Shown here one piece after another: positions 1 to 8,802 of a stretch of DNA of 64,000 bases (within the stretch, counting starts at the first letter, position 1; every line of letters starts with the position of its first letter). Under the pieces are notes generated by a model. That model saw only the letters and a program-made list of their open reading frames with translations, did not search any database and was not told the origin of the DNA. This stretch comes from Iodobacter violaceini (GTDB lineage Bacteria; Pseudomonadota; Gammaproteobacteria; Burkholderiales; Chitinibacteraceae), in the NCBI RefSeq assembly GCF_011601265.1, contig NZ_JAAOLX010000001.1, positions 186,001 to 250,000 on the forward strand, in the 5' to 3' direction. A program made the position numbers and the translations under genes.

Positions 1-126
1 GCCTGGCGGCAAATTGAGAGAAAGGCATGGAGAAATCCAGCGGGGAAAGTGGCAATTCTAACAGCTGACAAGGGAAGGTGCGCTGGCTGAAGTAAAGCGA
101 GGAAAGCTGATGGTATAAAACTTAAA

Positions 127-144
127 GCGGCGGGTATCGCCCGC
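127..144 (-). terminator. Possible terminator hairpin
   Basis: A GC-rich stem (GCGGG/CCCGC) lies just beyond the stop codon of the minus-strand gene ending at 174 and is followed on that strand by a T-rich stretch. A second small hairpin (CTCAGC/GCTGAG, 146-165) lies between it and the stop. The short stem and imperfect T tract keep this tentative. Nothing else is recognised in positions 1-126. Confidence 0.35.
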
Positions 145-173
145 ACTCAGCAATTTACCGCTGAGCAAACGGG

Positions 174-683
174 CTATTCAATTACCAGTAATTTAACCTG
201 CCACGCCGATCGGTCGTAATATGGTTTGGTCTGCAGCTCTGGCTTTGTATCGTAAGGGTAAACAATAAACAGCGGGCCTTTGGTACGCGCAGGGATGGAC
301 TGGCCGTTCATTTTATGCGCCAGAATCATATTAAACCGATGAGTGTCACTAAAAGGAATCTCGGTTTTGTAATCATTAACCGCCACTGCTTTAATCACGC
401 TGCCACTAGCCCTGGCCGCCGCCAGCACATCGCGTAAATAGGGGCCGCTAAACTGAACCGGCAGCGCTTCCCACGGGGTTTGGGTTCGATAGCTTTGCTG
501 CGGCAGTTTTTCCAGCATGGCCAGATCAAATACTGCGGTATTGCCTGCGTTTTTCTCCCCCACCTTACCACTGATGGTGAGAATCACCTTTCCGGCCGGG
601 GCATCCAGCGCCAGCACGGGCCAGGTAAACAACAAAACCAGCAGCAGATATACGCGGTAAGCAGTCATAAAGTAAGCTCGCAT
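174..683 (-). CDS. Small periplasmic protein of the molybdopterin-oxidoreductase fold, cysteine-less
   Basis: This 169-residue protein has an N-terminal signal peptide (hydrophobic VYLLLVLLF, cleavage near ALA-LDAP) and is expected in the periplasm. Its body resembles the small stand-alone version of the sulfite-oxidase/molybdopterin-binding fold, with blocks TPWEALPV, FSGPYLRDVL, VNDYKTEIP, KGPLFIVYPYD and SAWQVK. The mature chain contains no cysteine, so the usual molybdenum-ligating Cys is absent and catalysis looks unlikely. It starts 4 bases after the stop of the HD-GYP gene, so the two are co-transcribed. A paralogue at 31636-32106 is likewise paired with a membrane sensor. I infer a ligand-sensing or accessory role for the HD-GYP protein. 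A second ATG five codons in (668) gives a cleaner signal peptide and may be the true start. Confidence 0.7.
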   Translation of the reverse strand: MRAYFMTAYRVYLLLVLLFTWPVLALDAPAGKVILTISGKVGEKNAGNTAVFDLAMLEKLPQQSYRTQTPWEALPVQFSGPYLRDVLAAARASGSVIKAVAVNDYKTEIPFSDTHRFNMILAHKMNGQSIPARTKGPLFIVYPYDTKPELQTKPYYDRSAWQVKLLVIE

Positions 684-687
684 CGGC

Positions 688-3606
688 TTAGTTTTTAAGT
701 TCTGCCGGTTTACTCCGGGGTGAAACCGGCTCTTCCTTTATAGGCAGTAATTTTTCAATTGCTGCAATATCCACTTCATCAATCTGCTCTTTACGCATAA
801 ATTTCCCGGCAAAAACCAGCCACAATTTGCTGTGTAAGAAATACCGGAACAGCTCAGCATCAATATGCTGATCTTTGGCCATAAACGCCATAATTTTCAG
901 CGATTCAGTCAGTGTTTTTGGCGATTTGTACGGGCGGTCTGCGGCGGTAAGCGCTTCAAACACATCGGCCAGCGCCATCACCCGGTCTGCCGTACTGAGC
1001 TGATCAGCCGATAAACGCCGCGGATAGCCCTTGCCATCGAGTTTTTCATGGTGAGTAGCAGCAATCTCCGGCACTTTCGCCAGCCTGGCGGGCCATGGCA
1101 GGCCGCGCAGCATAATCAGCGTCTGCACAATATGATCGTTGATTTTAAAGCGGTCTTCTTCAGTCAGCGTGCCACGCCGGATAGACAAGTTGTACAGCTC
1201 GCCCATATTTTGCGCATGCCTTGGCAGCTCCATATCAAAGCCATGGTGATTATTCGGATCGCCTTTTTCTACTGCAGGCTTACGCTCACCCCAGGGTACG
1301 ACATGGTCGCTGCGATCAGCCAGCAGCTGTTCTGCGATTGGTAATCTTTCAGGCACATAGTCGCCCAGCCTGCGGTTTTCGTCAGCAGACAGGCCAAGCT
1401 GCTTATCAAAATATCGCAGCCATGTTTGCCGGCCTATTTGCTGCAGCCGCCGGATATCCTCGTCGGCCATAAATTCGCCGCCCACATTACAGCGGGCCAC
1501 AAACGAAAAATCATCCTGTAAGACTTGCTGGCGCTGTTTCAGCACGGCAAAAGAAGCCTCTTCATCCCCGCCAAAAGCCACCGCCCGCCAATGATCCAGC
1601 TCGGCATCGCGCCACATCACCTCAAAACGCATACGTATCTCATGGATGCGGTTGTAAATAGTTTCCAGCTTGGTGGCTTTATCAATAATGTGCTCGGGGC
1701 TGATCACCTTGCCGCAATCATGCAGCCACGCACCCAGGTGAAACTCGTAACGCTGATCTTCGCTCATTTTAAAATCAGCATAGGGGCCGCATTCTTCCCG
1801 CCCCATTTGATCGACCAGCATACCGGCCAGCTCGGGCACGCGCTCGCAATGACCTCCGGTATATGGGCTTTTAGCGTCAATCGCGTCAGCCATCAGCCTG
1901 ATCACCGCATCCAGCAGCTTTTTTTGGGCATCAATCAGCTGACGCGTTTCTATCGATACGGCCAGCATGCCAGACAGCTTATGCACAAACCCGGTAAACG
2001 CACTATCAGCATGGCTGTCATCATCCTGATACTGCAAAATCAGCAGCCCTTCCAAGAGGCCACTGCGGCCGCGCAGCTCAATCTGCATTTCAACCACGCC
2101 CTCAGCCACCTGATGCGTTTCAGGAATCGCCTGCTGCTGATCGGTATACATAAAGCACATTTCTTCATGCCCGCACAAATCACCATGCGCCACGGCCCGC
2201 TCCATTTTATGGCTGGTGTGATTCAATAAATAAACCACGCCTGCCAGGCAGCGCGTGGCCATGACCATCTGATCCAGCACATTATTCAGCATGTGCTCTA
2301 CTTTGGGCTCGGTGGCCATATCCTGGCTGATTTGTAAAAAAGTCTCGATGGTCTGGCCCATATCGTGCATCACGCCAGACAGATCATTCACCTCCTGCAC
2401 CATGGTATTTTTAAGCTGGCTCTGGCTGAAATCAAAGCGGCTCATGCGCTGCGCCTGAGCCGTTAACTTATCCATACTTTTGCCAATTTTTGCCCCGGCC
2501 CACCAGCCCAGCGGCATTAAAAGCAAAGCCAGAACCACAACCACAACGATCAGATGCAGCAGTTTGCCGCGCAGCCCGCCCAGCAAATCATCACTGGGCG
2601 CCGCCACCAGTAAGCGCATGCCATCTGATTGCCACACATCAAAGGGCAAAGAAGCCCCCAGCCATTCCTGCCCGCTTACTTCAAAAGCAGCCACCTTGCC
2701 CTTATCCAAACCCAACGCATTAAGCTTGCTCAGGCTGGGTACAGCCAGACCATCCACCGTGCTAAATTCAAATTTATCCCCGCCTTTAATCAATACTTTT
2801 TGCATATCGGGGTAAGCCAGCACTCTGCCTTTTTCATTCACCAGGGCCAGCTGGGTATTAGGCGATATTTTCAGCCCTTCCAGACTATTGGCCAAATCAT
2901 CCAGCACCACATCAATACCAAAGATCGCCTTACCATTTTGGCTGGCCTGGCTGAGTGTTACGCCTATTTGCCGGGAAGAAAAGAAAATATACGGTTCAGA
3001 AAGCTGCGGTGCCGCTGTCAGCACAGAAGCTTTATACCAGGGGCGAGTACGGGGATCAAAACGGTAATCTGGCTGACTGCGGCGCTCCAGCAGGGTGCGG
3101 CTGGCATTAAAAAATAGAAACTCGCGTTTAAACTGCCCATTGGGCTGGCTTTGCACCGATTGCACCATAAAATTAGACATAGGCGGCGCATTGAACTTTT
3201 TGCGCAGATCCTCCCTGTCCAGCGGACGAACCAGCATAAATGAGCCATCGCTATAGCCCACAAAAACGGACGACATCAGCTCATTGGCCGTTAGCACATC
3301 AGACAAGGTGCCCAGCCTGAGCAACCGGTCTTCCAAGGTTGTTGCACTTGCAATCGGATCGGCCACCAGCATGCGTAATGTGGCTTGCGCCGGCTCCAGC
3401 ATACGGCGGGATTTTTCTGTAATCAGCTGGCCGGCATCTCTTGCTGTTCTGGCCGCAGTATCAAGCAGGGTGCTGCGTGCGCCACTCCAGCCAATGCCAA
3501 TCACTCCGACTGCCAGCACCAGCATGCAGAGCACCACTACCGTAGCGATTGAAAGCTTAATGGGCCAGCTATGCCCCCGCGCTAAAGAATGCGGCCCGTT
3601 GCCCAT
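688..3606 (-). CDS. Membrane-anchored HD-GYP phosphodiesterase with sensory domain
   Basis: A protein of about 970 residues, predicted to hydrolyse cyclic di-GMP. An N-terminal membrane helix (IATVVVLCMLVLAVGVIGIGW) is followed by a periplasmic region of about 300 residues resembling a Cache domain (IFFSSRQIGVTLS, FGIDVVLDDL), a second helix (LLHLIVVVVVLALLLMPLGW), a HAMP-like linker, a GAF-like segment and a C-terminal HD-GYP domain. Catalytic motifs are visible: HDCGK (the HD pair) and HHEKLDGKGYP (the GYP signature). The HD-to-GYP distance is unusually long, with about 150 extra residues between the motifs. An upstream ATG at 3639 adds 11 residues but has no ribosome site. ATG 3606 follows a purine-rich AAAGGGAAGAAGAGG tract and is preferred. 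The gene forms an operon with the small periplasmic protein downstream (174-683). Confidence 0.85.
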   Translation of the reverse strand: MGNGPHSLARGHSWPIKLSIATVVVLCMLVLAVGVIGIGWSGARSTLLDTAARTARDAGQLITEKSRRMLEPAQATLRMLVADPIASATTLEDRLLRLGTLSDVLTANELMSSVFVGYSDGSFMLVRPLDREDLRKKFNAPPMSNFMVQSVQSQPNGQFKREFLFFNASRTLLERRSQPDYRFDPRTRPWYKASVLTAAPQLSEPYIFFSSRQIGVTLSQASQNGKAIFGIDVVLDDLANSLEGLKISPNTQLALVNEKGRVLAYPDMQKVLIKGGDKFEFSTVDGLAVPSLSKLNALGLDKGKVAAFEVSGQEWLGASLPFDVWQSDGMRLLVAAPSDDLLGGLRGKLLHLIVVVVVLALLLMPLGWWAGAKIGKSMDKLTAQAQRMSRFDFSQSQLKNTMVQEVNDLSGVMHDMGQTIETFLQISQDMATEPKVEHMLNNVLDQMVMATRCLAGVVYLLNHTSHKMERAVAHGDLCGHEEMCFMYTDQQQAIPETHQVAEGVVEMQIELRGRSGLLEGLLILQYQDDDSHADSAFTGFVHKLSGMLAVSIETRQLIDAQKKLLDAVIRLMADAIDAKSPYTGGHCERVPELAGMLVDQMGREECGPYADFKMSEDQRYEFHLGAWLHDCGKVISPEHIIDKATKLETIYNRIHEIRMRFEVMWRDAELDHWRAVAFGGDEEASFAVLKQRQQVLQDDFSFVARCNVGGEFMADEDIRRLQQIGRQTWLRYFDKQLGLSADENRRLGDYVPERLPIAEQLLADRSDHVVPWGERKPAVEKGDPNNHHGFDMELPRHAQNMGELYNLSIRRGTLTEEDRFKINDHIVQTLIMLRGLPWPARLAKVPEIAATHHEKLDGKGYPRRLSADQLSTADRVMALADVFEALTAADRPYKSPKTLTESLKIMAFMAKDQHIDAELFRYFLHSKLWLVFAGKFMRKEQIDEVDIAAIEKLLPIKEEPVSPRSKPAELKN

Positions 3607-4291
3607 CCTCTTCTTCCCTTTAAAATTGAAGAAAAACATGCCGTTTTGATTTGCTGACGTTCCGTGAAGACAGAGCCTGGGCTTTAACGCAGTTTGTTTT
3701 TGTTATTCCAGTACACAGGCAAGCCCTTTCCCAGACAACCGCCCATATCCTTTTTATGCTAGACCATAGCTTTCTTTATTTACAATTTAAAACCTTTAAA
3801 CTTGTAATTATTCATTAAAATTTAAAGAAGAAAAGACAGAAAATTCTATAAGTCGGGCTTTAAAACTGCTTACAAACGCAGAGCAAATCAAATGTTGCCT
3901 GCATTTATCATCTTGCCGGACATCGCAAGCTAAAAAACACTTAAATGGCCAGCTTTAAATAATTTAACGGAGAATCTGCGTAAACCCATCACTGTGATAC
4001 TCAAAATCATCCCTGCCATGCAAAGGCGTAAATAAACCTTGTAAGACAATCACTTATTAGCAAAAAAATAAATTATCACCCCGTATCAGGATATAAAAAG
4101 CATCATTTCTATTCCATTAAGGCAATTACTTGTTTTTATTTATCGCCTGCACGTTTATTTGCTAAGGTGATCTGGCACAGCCACTTGTCTTTTTTTAAAC
4201 ATTAATTTGCGTTATTTTTGGCGCGACAAAGGTCTGTGCCCGGCGTTTTATTCCTTGTTTTAATCAACCATTTAAATATGTGGAGCAAAGA
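3607..4291. other. AT-rich intergenic region
   Basis: About 680 bases between the divergent HD-GYP and M35 protease genes. The stretch is AT-rich, contains no convincing open frame, and should hold both promoters. No palindrome, repeat or recognised operator stands out by eye. Confidence 0.5.
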
Positions 4292-5356
4292 ATGAATATT
4301 AAAAACGGATTTCGGATATGTGCCGCAATATTGGCAGTTTTTTTGTCATTTAGCGCCAGCGCAGATTCCAAAGATATACAAGTCACCCTTAGCGCAGATA
4401 AAAACACATTAGTTGAAAGCGATGATGTATTTGTGAATGTCACGATGAAAAACACCTCATCAGCACCTCAGTATATTTTAAAGTGGCATACCCCTTTTAT
4501 TGCCGCACAAACCGAATTATTTGATGTATATCGTGATGGCGTAAAAGTAAATTACCTGGGCCCCATGGTAAAACGCGCAGCACCTAAGGCCAGTGATTAT
4601 TTTGAATTAAAGCCCGGGGCCAGCTACCAGCAAAAAGTGGAATTATCTGCACTCTACGATATGCGCGTAACGGGCAATTACACCATCCAATATCATGTTG
4701 ATGCGCCGCACGCAGGAAGCGATGCAAAAGGGCTTGTAAGCACAGAGGCTGGCATTGCACCATCCGATGCCATTTCGGTATGGATAGATGGCAGCCTGCC
4801 ACGGGGCACCATCAGCAGTGAGCCTGTCCAGCCCAGCCTTGCCGGAGGCAGCTTATCCTTTAATAAATGCTCCGCATCGCAATCTGCGCAGGTAAAAACA
4901 GCATTCAGCGCAGCGCAAACCATGTCGGCCAGCGGTGATGACTATATGTCGACAGGGGCCAGCAGCGCACGTTATTCCACATGGTTTGGTAAATACGATT
5001 CATCACGCTACGCCACCGTCAAAGCACATTACGTGGCGATTAAAGATGCTTTCTTAAATAAACCGGTTACCGTAGATTGCGGCTGCACAGATTCTTACTT
5101 TGCCTACGTTTACCCCAGCCAGCCTTACAAAATTTACGTATGCAATGCCTTCTGGACTGCCCCGATGACAGGAACTGATTCTAAAGGCGGCACTTTGGTC
5201 CATGAAATGAGCCATTTTTATGCAGTGGCTTCAACCAAAGACAATGTTTACGGGCAATCCGGCGCTAAAAAGCTGGCCATCAGCGATCCGGCCAAAGCCA
5301 TTATGAATGCCGATTCACACGAGTATTTTGTTGAAAACACACCGAACCTGCCTTAA
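4292..5356 (+). CDS. Secreted M35 aspzincin metalloendopeptidase
   Basis: A 354-residue exported zinc protease of the M35 (deuterolysin/peptidyl-Lys metalloendopeptidase) family. It has a signal peptide (ICAAILAVFLSFSASA), an N-terminal beta-rich pro-region of about 150 residues (VTLSADKNTLVESDDVFVNV) and a C-terminal catalytic domain. The zinc-binding helix HEMSH (HExxH) is followed by STKDNVYG, matching the aspzincin motif GTxDxxYG that supplies the third ligand, Asp. Cysteine pairs (CGC, YVCNAF) suggest disulfides in the mature enzyme. The start is ATG 4292, with GGAG 7 bases upstream; a GTG four codons earlier has no such site. The closest described relatives are AsaP1-like exotoxins of Aeromonas and related secreted proteases; this is known for the family and not shown here. 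The gene stands alone and ends before a strong hairpin (5365-5400). Confidence 0.88.
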   Translation: MNIKNGFRICAAILAVFLSFSASADSKDIQVTLSADKNTLVESDDVFVNVTMKNTSSAPQYILKWHTPFIAAQTELFDVYRDGVKVNYLGPMVKRAAPKASDYFELKPGASYQQKVELSALYDMRVTGNYTIQYHVDAPHAGSDAKGLVSTEAGIAPSDAISVWIDGSLPRGTISSEPVQPSLAGGSLSFNKCSASQSAQVKTAFSAAQTMSASGDDYMSTGASSARYSTWFGKYDSSRYATVKAHYVAIKDAFLNKPVTVDCGCTDSYFAYVYPSQPYKIYVCNAFWTAPMTGTDSKGGTLVHEMSHFYAVASTKDNVYGQSGAKKLAISDPAKAIMNADSHEYFVENTPNLP

Positions 5357-5364
5357 TTGAAGTA

Positions 5365-5400
5365 CTGGCGGATCAATCCTGTGTAGGGTTGATTCGCCAG
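5365..5400. terminator. Hairpin between convergent genes, no T tract
   Basis: Two 16-base arms (5365-5380 and 5385-5400) pair with two mismatches around a GTGT loop. It lies just after the M35 protease stop and before the convergent amylase gene. There is no T run on the plus strand, so it may be an mRNA 3'-end stabiliser and not an intrinsic terminator. Confidence 0.5.
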
Positions 5401-5463
5401 CCAAAGAGAATGCGCCTTCGCCCCCGAATATATTTGCCGGTACTCCGAAAATCAAACTTAAAC

Positions 5464-6951
5464 TCAGCGATTTCTCGCTTTAAAAAAGCTGTAATGCTGG
5501 TAAGGCTCGCCGGGCAGATAGATCGCCGCAGTTTGCGCAGGGATATCCAGCAATACGCTGCCTGCCTGCACTTTGCTATCCTGTGCATTACCCAGCGCAT
5601 CGTGCAAAGGCACGCCGTCGTACCAGTGGGAGTAAGGGATTAACAGCCTGGTTTGTAATGGCCGGTCAGATAAATTAACAATCACCAACGCCGCCTCACC
5701 GATCACATCTGTAGCGCGTAAAAACACCAGTGCATTGCCTGCCAGCCTGTCGCCCAATACCTGCACATCACCGTACTGTAATGCCGGGGTACGCTGGCGA
5801 ATCGCAATCAGCTGCTGCACAAACTGGCGCTGTGCATGATTCCAATCGGCCTGATTCCAGCGCATGGGGCGGCGGCAATCCGGGTCTGCCCCGCCTTCCA
5901 TGCCGATTTCTTCGCCGTAATAAATCAGCGGGATACCGGGCAGGGTGAACTGCATAATCATCGCCAGCTGCGCTTTTTCTACACTGCCCACCGTAGTCAG
6001 CAGCCTTGGCGTATCGTGGCTGGAGAGCATATTCCACGAGCAAAGCAGGCCGCTCAGGCCGTAAGCTGCTCTGGCGTCTTTAAGCGCATGATTCATTTGC
6101 AGCGCGTCAATCTCGCCCGCCAGCCAGGCCAGCGTGGCGGTGCGATACCAGTAATTCATCATGCCTTTAAAGCCGCCACCCGCCTCAAACCAGCAGCCGG
6201 AAAAACCATTCAGCTCGCCCAGCAAACCGGCCTTAGGAAAGCGCTGCCCCACCACCTGCGCCATTTCCTGCGCAACTTCAATCCCCACATCCTGCGCCAC
6301 ATCAAAGCGCCAGTTATCCACGCCCTTAGCCAGCCAGTGCTGCACCAGGCTATCTGGCTGGCGGTATAAAACATCGCGAACGCTTGGGTTGCTCAGGTTC
6401 AGCTCCGGCATCAGGCCATAATCCTGCCAGCACAGATAACTGCCATCGTCTTTAAAACTAAACCAATCACGCTTGGCTGCATCCCCTGCTTTAGCCGCCA
6501 AAAACCACGGGTGGCTGTCGGATACATGATTAAGCACCGCATCCAGCGTAAGGCTCATGCCTTTGGCGTGTAATGACTCAATTAGCCGCAGCAAGGCTGG
6601 CTCGCCACCAAACATCGGGTCAATGCTAAAAAAATCCACCGCATCGTATTTGTGATTGCTGGGCGCGGTAAATACCGGCGTTAAATACACGCCGGTGACG
6701 CCCAAGTCCTGCAGGTAATCCAGCTTTTCGGCAATGCCGTCTAAATCCCCGCCAAAAAACTGCATCCCCCATGGCTGATCCAGCGTACTGTCGTCCCAGC
6801 CCCGCTTCACCACACCCGGATGGGCATACGCCGCCTGCGCCAACTTCACGCTGCTGGCAAGAGCGCCACCGATGGCGAAACGCTCAGGAAAAATCTGATA
6901 AATAATCTGACTCGCCATTTGCTTGGTGGCAGCATCCAGTTTGGTTTTCAT
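5464..6951 (-). CDS. Alpha-amylase family (GH13) glycosidase, neopullulanase/cyclomaltodextrinase-like
   Basis: A GH13 alpha-glucan hydrolase of about 495 residues, probably cytoplasmic because no signal peptide is seen. The TIM-barrel motifs are in order: DAVLNHVSD (region I), WRFDVAQD with the nucleophile Asp (region II), LLGELNGF with the acid/base Glu (region III) and MLSSHDTPR with the third Asp (region IV). A small C-terminal beta domain follows (LVIVNLSDRPLQTRLLI). It lacks the N-terminal starch-binding domain found in many neopullulanases. The longest open frame starts at a TTG (6993) encoding a hydrophobic stretch; ATG 6951 gives the normal family N-terminus (KTKLDAATKQMASQIIYQIFPERF), though its ribosome site is weak. 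Likely substrates are maltodextrins or cyclodextrins. The exact specificity cannot be read from sequence. Confidence 0.85.
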   Translation of the reverse strand: MKTKLDAATKQMASQIIYQIFPERFAIGGALASSVKLAQAAYAHPGVVKRGWDDSTLDQPWGMQFFGGDLDGIAEKLDYLQDLGVTGVYLTPVFTAPSNHKYDAVDFFSIDPMFGGEPALLRLIESLHAKGMSLTLDAVLNHVSDSHPWFLAAKAGDAAKRDWFSFKDDGSYLCWQDYGLMPELNLSNPSVRDVLYRQPDSLVQHWLAKGVDNWRFDVAQDVGIEVAQEMAQVVGQRFPKAGLLGELNGFSGCWFEAGGGFKGMMNYWYRTATLAWLAGEIDALQMNHALKDARAAYGLSGLLCSWNMLSSHDTPRLLTTVGSVEKAQLAMIMQFTLPGIPLIYYGEEIGMEGGADPDCRRPMRWNQADWNHAQRQFVQQLIAIRQRTPALQYGDVQVLGDRLAGNALVFLRATDVIGEAALVIVNLSDRPLQTRLLIPYSHWYDGVPLHDALGNAQDSKVQAGSVLLDIPAQTAAIYLPGEPYQHYSFFKARNR

Positions 6952-7221
6952 AATGGGCCCGGGCAAGAAAAAAACAATAAACCCTATCAGCAAACTGACG
7001 CGGGCACGATGGATTGATTATTGAATAAAAAGCCCAATTGTGCGCGCTTAAATATGAGCCAAGCAGCAGGCTGATTAACAAAGTAAGGCAATTTATGCTG
7101 CCCATAGCTTGCAATCAAACTGCCAACAATCTTAAGTAAGATGATAAAATTAAGAAAAAATATAGTAAGCAATTAACATGAGCAATGATCTTCATCCCGC
7201 CAGCTCTATGAGGAATGTACA

Positions 7222-7755
7222 GTGAAAAAAAGTATCGCTATTGATATGGACGACACGGTTGCAGACACCTTGCAACGCCATCTCACCTGGTACAAAAATG
7301 AATTTGGAATTACGCTTTCAAAAGAGATGCTCAGAGGAAAAAAAATTTATGACGTGGTTTTAAAAGAGCACGTCAACAGAGTTCGCTCTTTCCCCCATCA
7401 TCCTGATTTTTTTCGCGATTTAAATGTCATTGAAAATGCCGCAGAGGTCATCTTCGAGCTGTCAAAAGATTACGAAATATACTTTGCAAGCGCTGCAATG
7501 GAATATCCTTCCTCTTTTAATGCCAAGTATGACTGGCTGAAGCATAATTTTCCTTTTATTAATGAAATGAACTTCATTTTCTGCGGGTATAAAGGGATGC
7601 TCAATTGCGATTACCTGATTGATGACAGCTCAAGGCATATCGATACTTTCTCCGGGCAGGGCTATTTATTTACCTCGGAAAAAAACATAAACGAAACCAG
7701 CTACCAAAGAATCAACAATTGGCTGGAAGCAAAAGAAATTTTTGTTGGCAGCTAG
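7222..7755 (+). CDS. 5'(3')-deoxyribonucleotidase (NT5C family)
   Basis: A 177-residue HAD-superfamily phosphatase of the 5'(3')-deoxyribonucleotidase type, which removes phosphate from deoxynucleoside monophosphates in the cytoplasm. The N-terminal IDMDDTVADT carries the DxDxT nucleophile motif, FASAAMEYPSSF fits the second HAD motif, and YLIDDSSRHIDTF fits the acidic metal-binding motif. The start is GTG 7222 with AGGA 7 bases upstream. The gene is monocistronic and converges on the MerR gene. Confidence 0.85.
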   Translation: MKKSIAIDMDDTVADTLQRHLTWYKNEFGITLSKEMLRGKKIYDVVLKEHVNRVRSFPHHPDFFRDLNVIENAAEVIFELSKDYEIYFASAAMEYPSSFNAKYDWLKHNFPFINEMNFIFCGYKGMLNCDYLIDDSSRHIDTFSGQGYLFTSEKNINETSYQRINNWLEAKEIFVGS

Positions 7756-7789
7756 TTTCTGTTTAAAGCAGCAATTATTTTTTTATAAA

Positions 7790-8587
7790 TTAACCAATTG
7801 GAATAAATAGCTCCGTCACAGAATCCGGGTGATCCGGGGCCAGAAAACGCTGATCCATATATTCAAACTCAATACCATCCAGCGCTTTAAGCCCGGCAGC
7901 AGGCAGCCAGCGGCTGTGAATAGACCTGAAAGTATCAGCGATGCCACTCACCGGGCCAATATGTTCAAAGCGGGCATAGCGTTGCTCCGGCACATCCAGC
8001 GCCACCATGCCATCAGGAACCGCAGCATCTGCGGCGGCTTCCAGTGCGGCCAGATAGCGCCATTGTCCATCGGCTAAGGGCTGGCAAAGCCCATAACAAC
8101 TGCCAGGACAGATAGCGGCAATTTCATGTTCGCGAGGCAAAAACCGCCCCCACATGTCAGGGATACTGCCTTCATCTTGCGGAGTCCAGACAAGGCCAAT
8201 AACACGGAAAGCAGCACGGGTAACAATTTCAGGGGTTTGCATAGCGGGGCTCCTTGGGGCTTTGGTAAGGTAAATCTGAATTTGGGTGATCTGCTCCTGC
8301 TTATCCTTGATCTCGCCTTGCAGCCGCTCTGAATGGGACTGCAACAGCTGGCGTAATGTCTGATCATCCATTCCGGCTTGCCAGAGCTGACGGATTTCTT
8401 CCAGCGGCAGGCCAAACTGGCGCAGACGAACAATCTGCCCCAGCTCTGTGACCTGGGCGGGCAAATAATAGCGGTAGCCGTTATCGCTGCCAGTGAAGGC
8501 GGGGCTGAATAAACCAATGCTGTCGTAATGCCTCAGCGTTTTAGTGCTCAGGCCATAGCAGCGGGCAAGTTGTCCAATCGTAAGCAT
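7790..8587 (-). CDS. MerR family regulator with GyrI-like effector domain
   Basis: A transcription factor of about 265 residues. An N-terminal MerR winged helix-turn-helix (LTIGQLARCYGLSTKTLRHYD, residues 2-70) is followed by a short coiled coil and a GyrI-like/BmrR-type small-molecule domain (about 110-265). This architecture is typical of multidrug-responsive activators such as BmrR. The longest frame begins at a TTG (8620); ATG 8587 fits the conserved MerR N-terminus and has GAGAA upstream. No pump gene is adjacent, so the target is unknown. It is transcribed divergently from the sigma factor gene. Confidence 0.85.
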   Translation of the reverse strand: MLTIGQLARCYGLSTKTLRHYDSIGLFSPAFTGSDNGYRYYLPAQVTELGQIVRLRQFGLPLEEIRQLWQAGMDDQTLRQLLQSHSERLQGEIKDKQEQITQIQIYLTKAPRSPAMQTPEIVTRAAFRVIGLVWTPQDEGSIPDMWGRFLPREHEIAAICPGSCYGLCQPLADGQWRYLAALEAAADAAVPDGMVALDVPEQRYARFEHIGPVSGIADTFRSIHSRWLPAAGLKALDGIEFEYMDQRFLAPDHPDSVTELFIPIG

Positions 8588-8732
8588 AAGTGTTCTCGTA
8601 AGCAGAGATGCCAGTATCAAGCTTTCCGCAGGGGCAAGGTCAATAGGCCAATTTCAAAAATATCCTTTTGCAGCAGCAATTTTTTTACACGCCCTTACCG
8701 CAACTTACAAACCACTTGTCATGATTATAAAT

Positions 8733-8751
8733 AATAATGATTCTTGTTATC
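8733..8751. promoter_or_regulatory. Fur box in front of the ECF sigma gene
   Basis: AATAATGATTCTTGTTATC matches 14 of 19 positions of the classical Fur consensus (GATAATGATAATCATTATC). It overlaps the first in-frame ATG of the sigma factor frame, which argues that translation starts downstream. Expected effect: iron-dependent repression of the sigma/anti-sigma pair. Confidence 0.7.
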
Positions 8752-8802
8752 TTTAAATTCAAACGGTATGATTCGCCGTTTTTCTGCTTTGGGTTGTGTC
8801 CG

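Noticed and set aside
1525-2229. 234-codon plus-strand frame inside the HD-GYP gene
   Set aside because: It is antisense to a clear coding gene, has low-complexity His/Gln composition typical of shadow frames and shows no motif.
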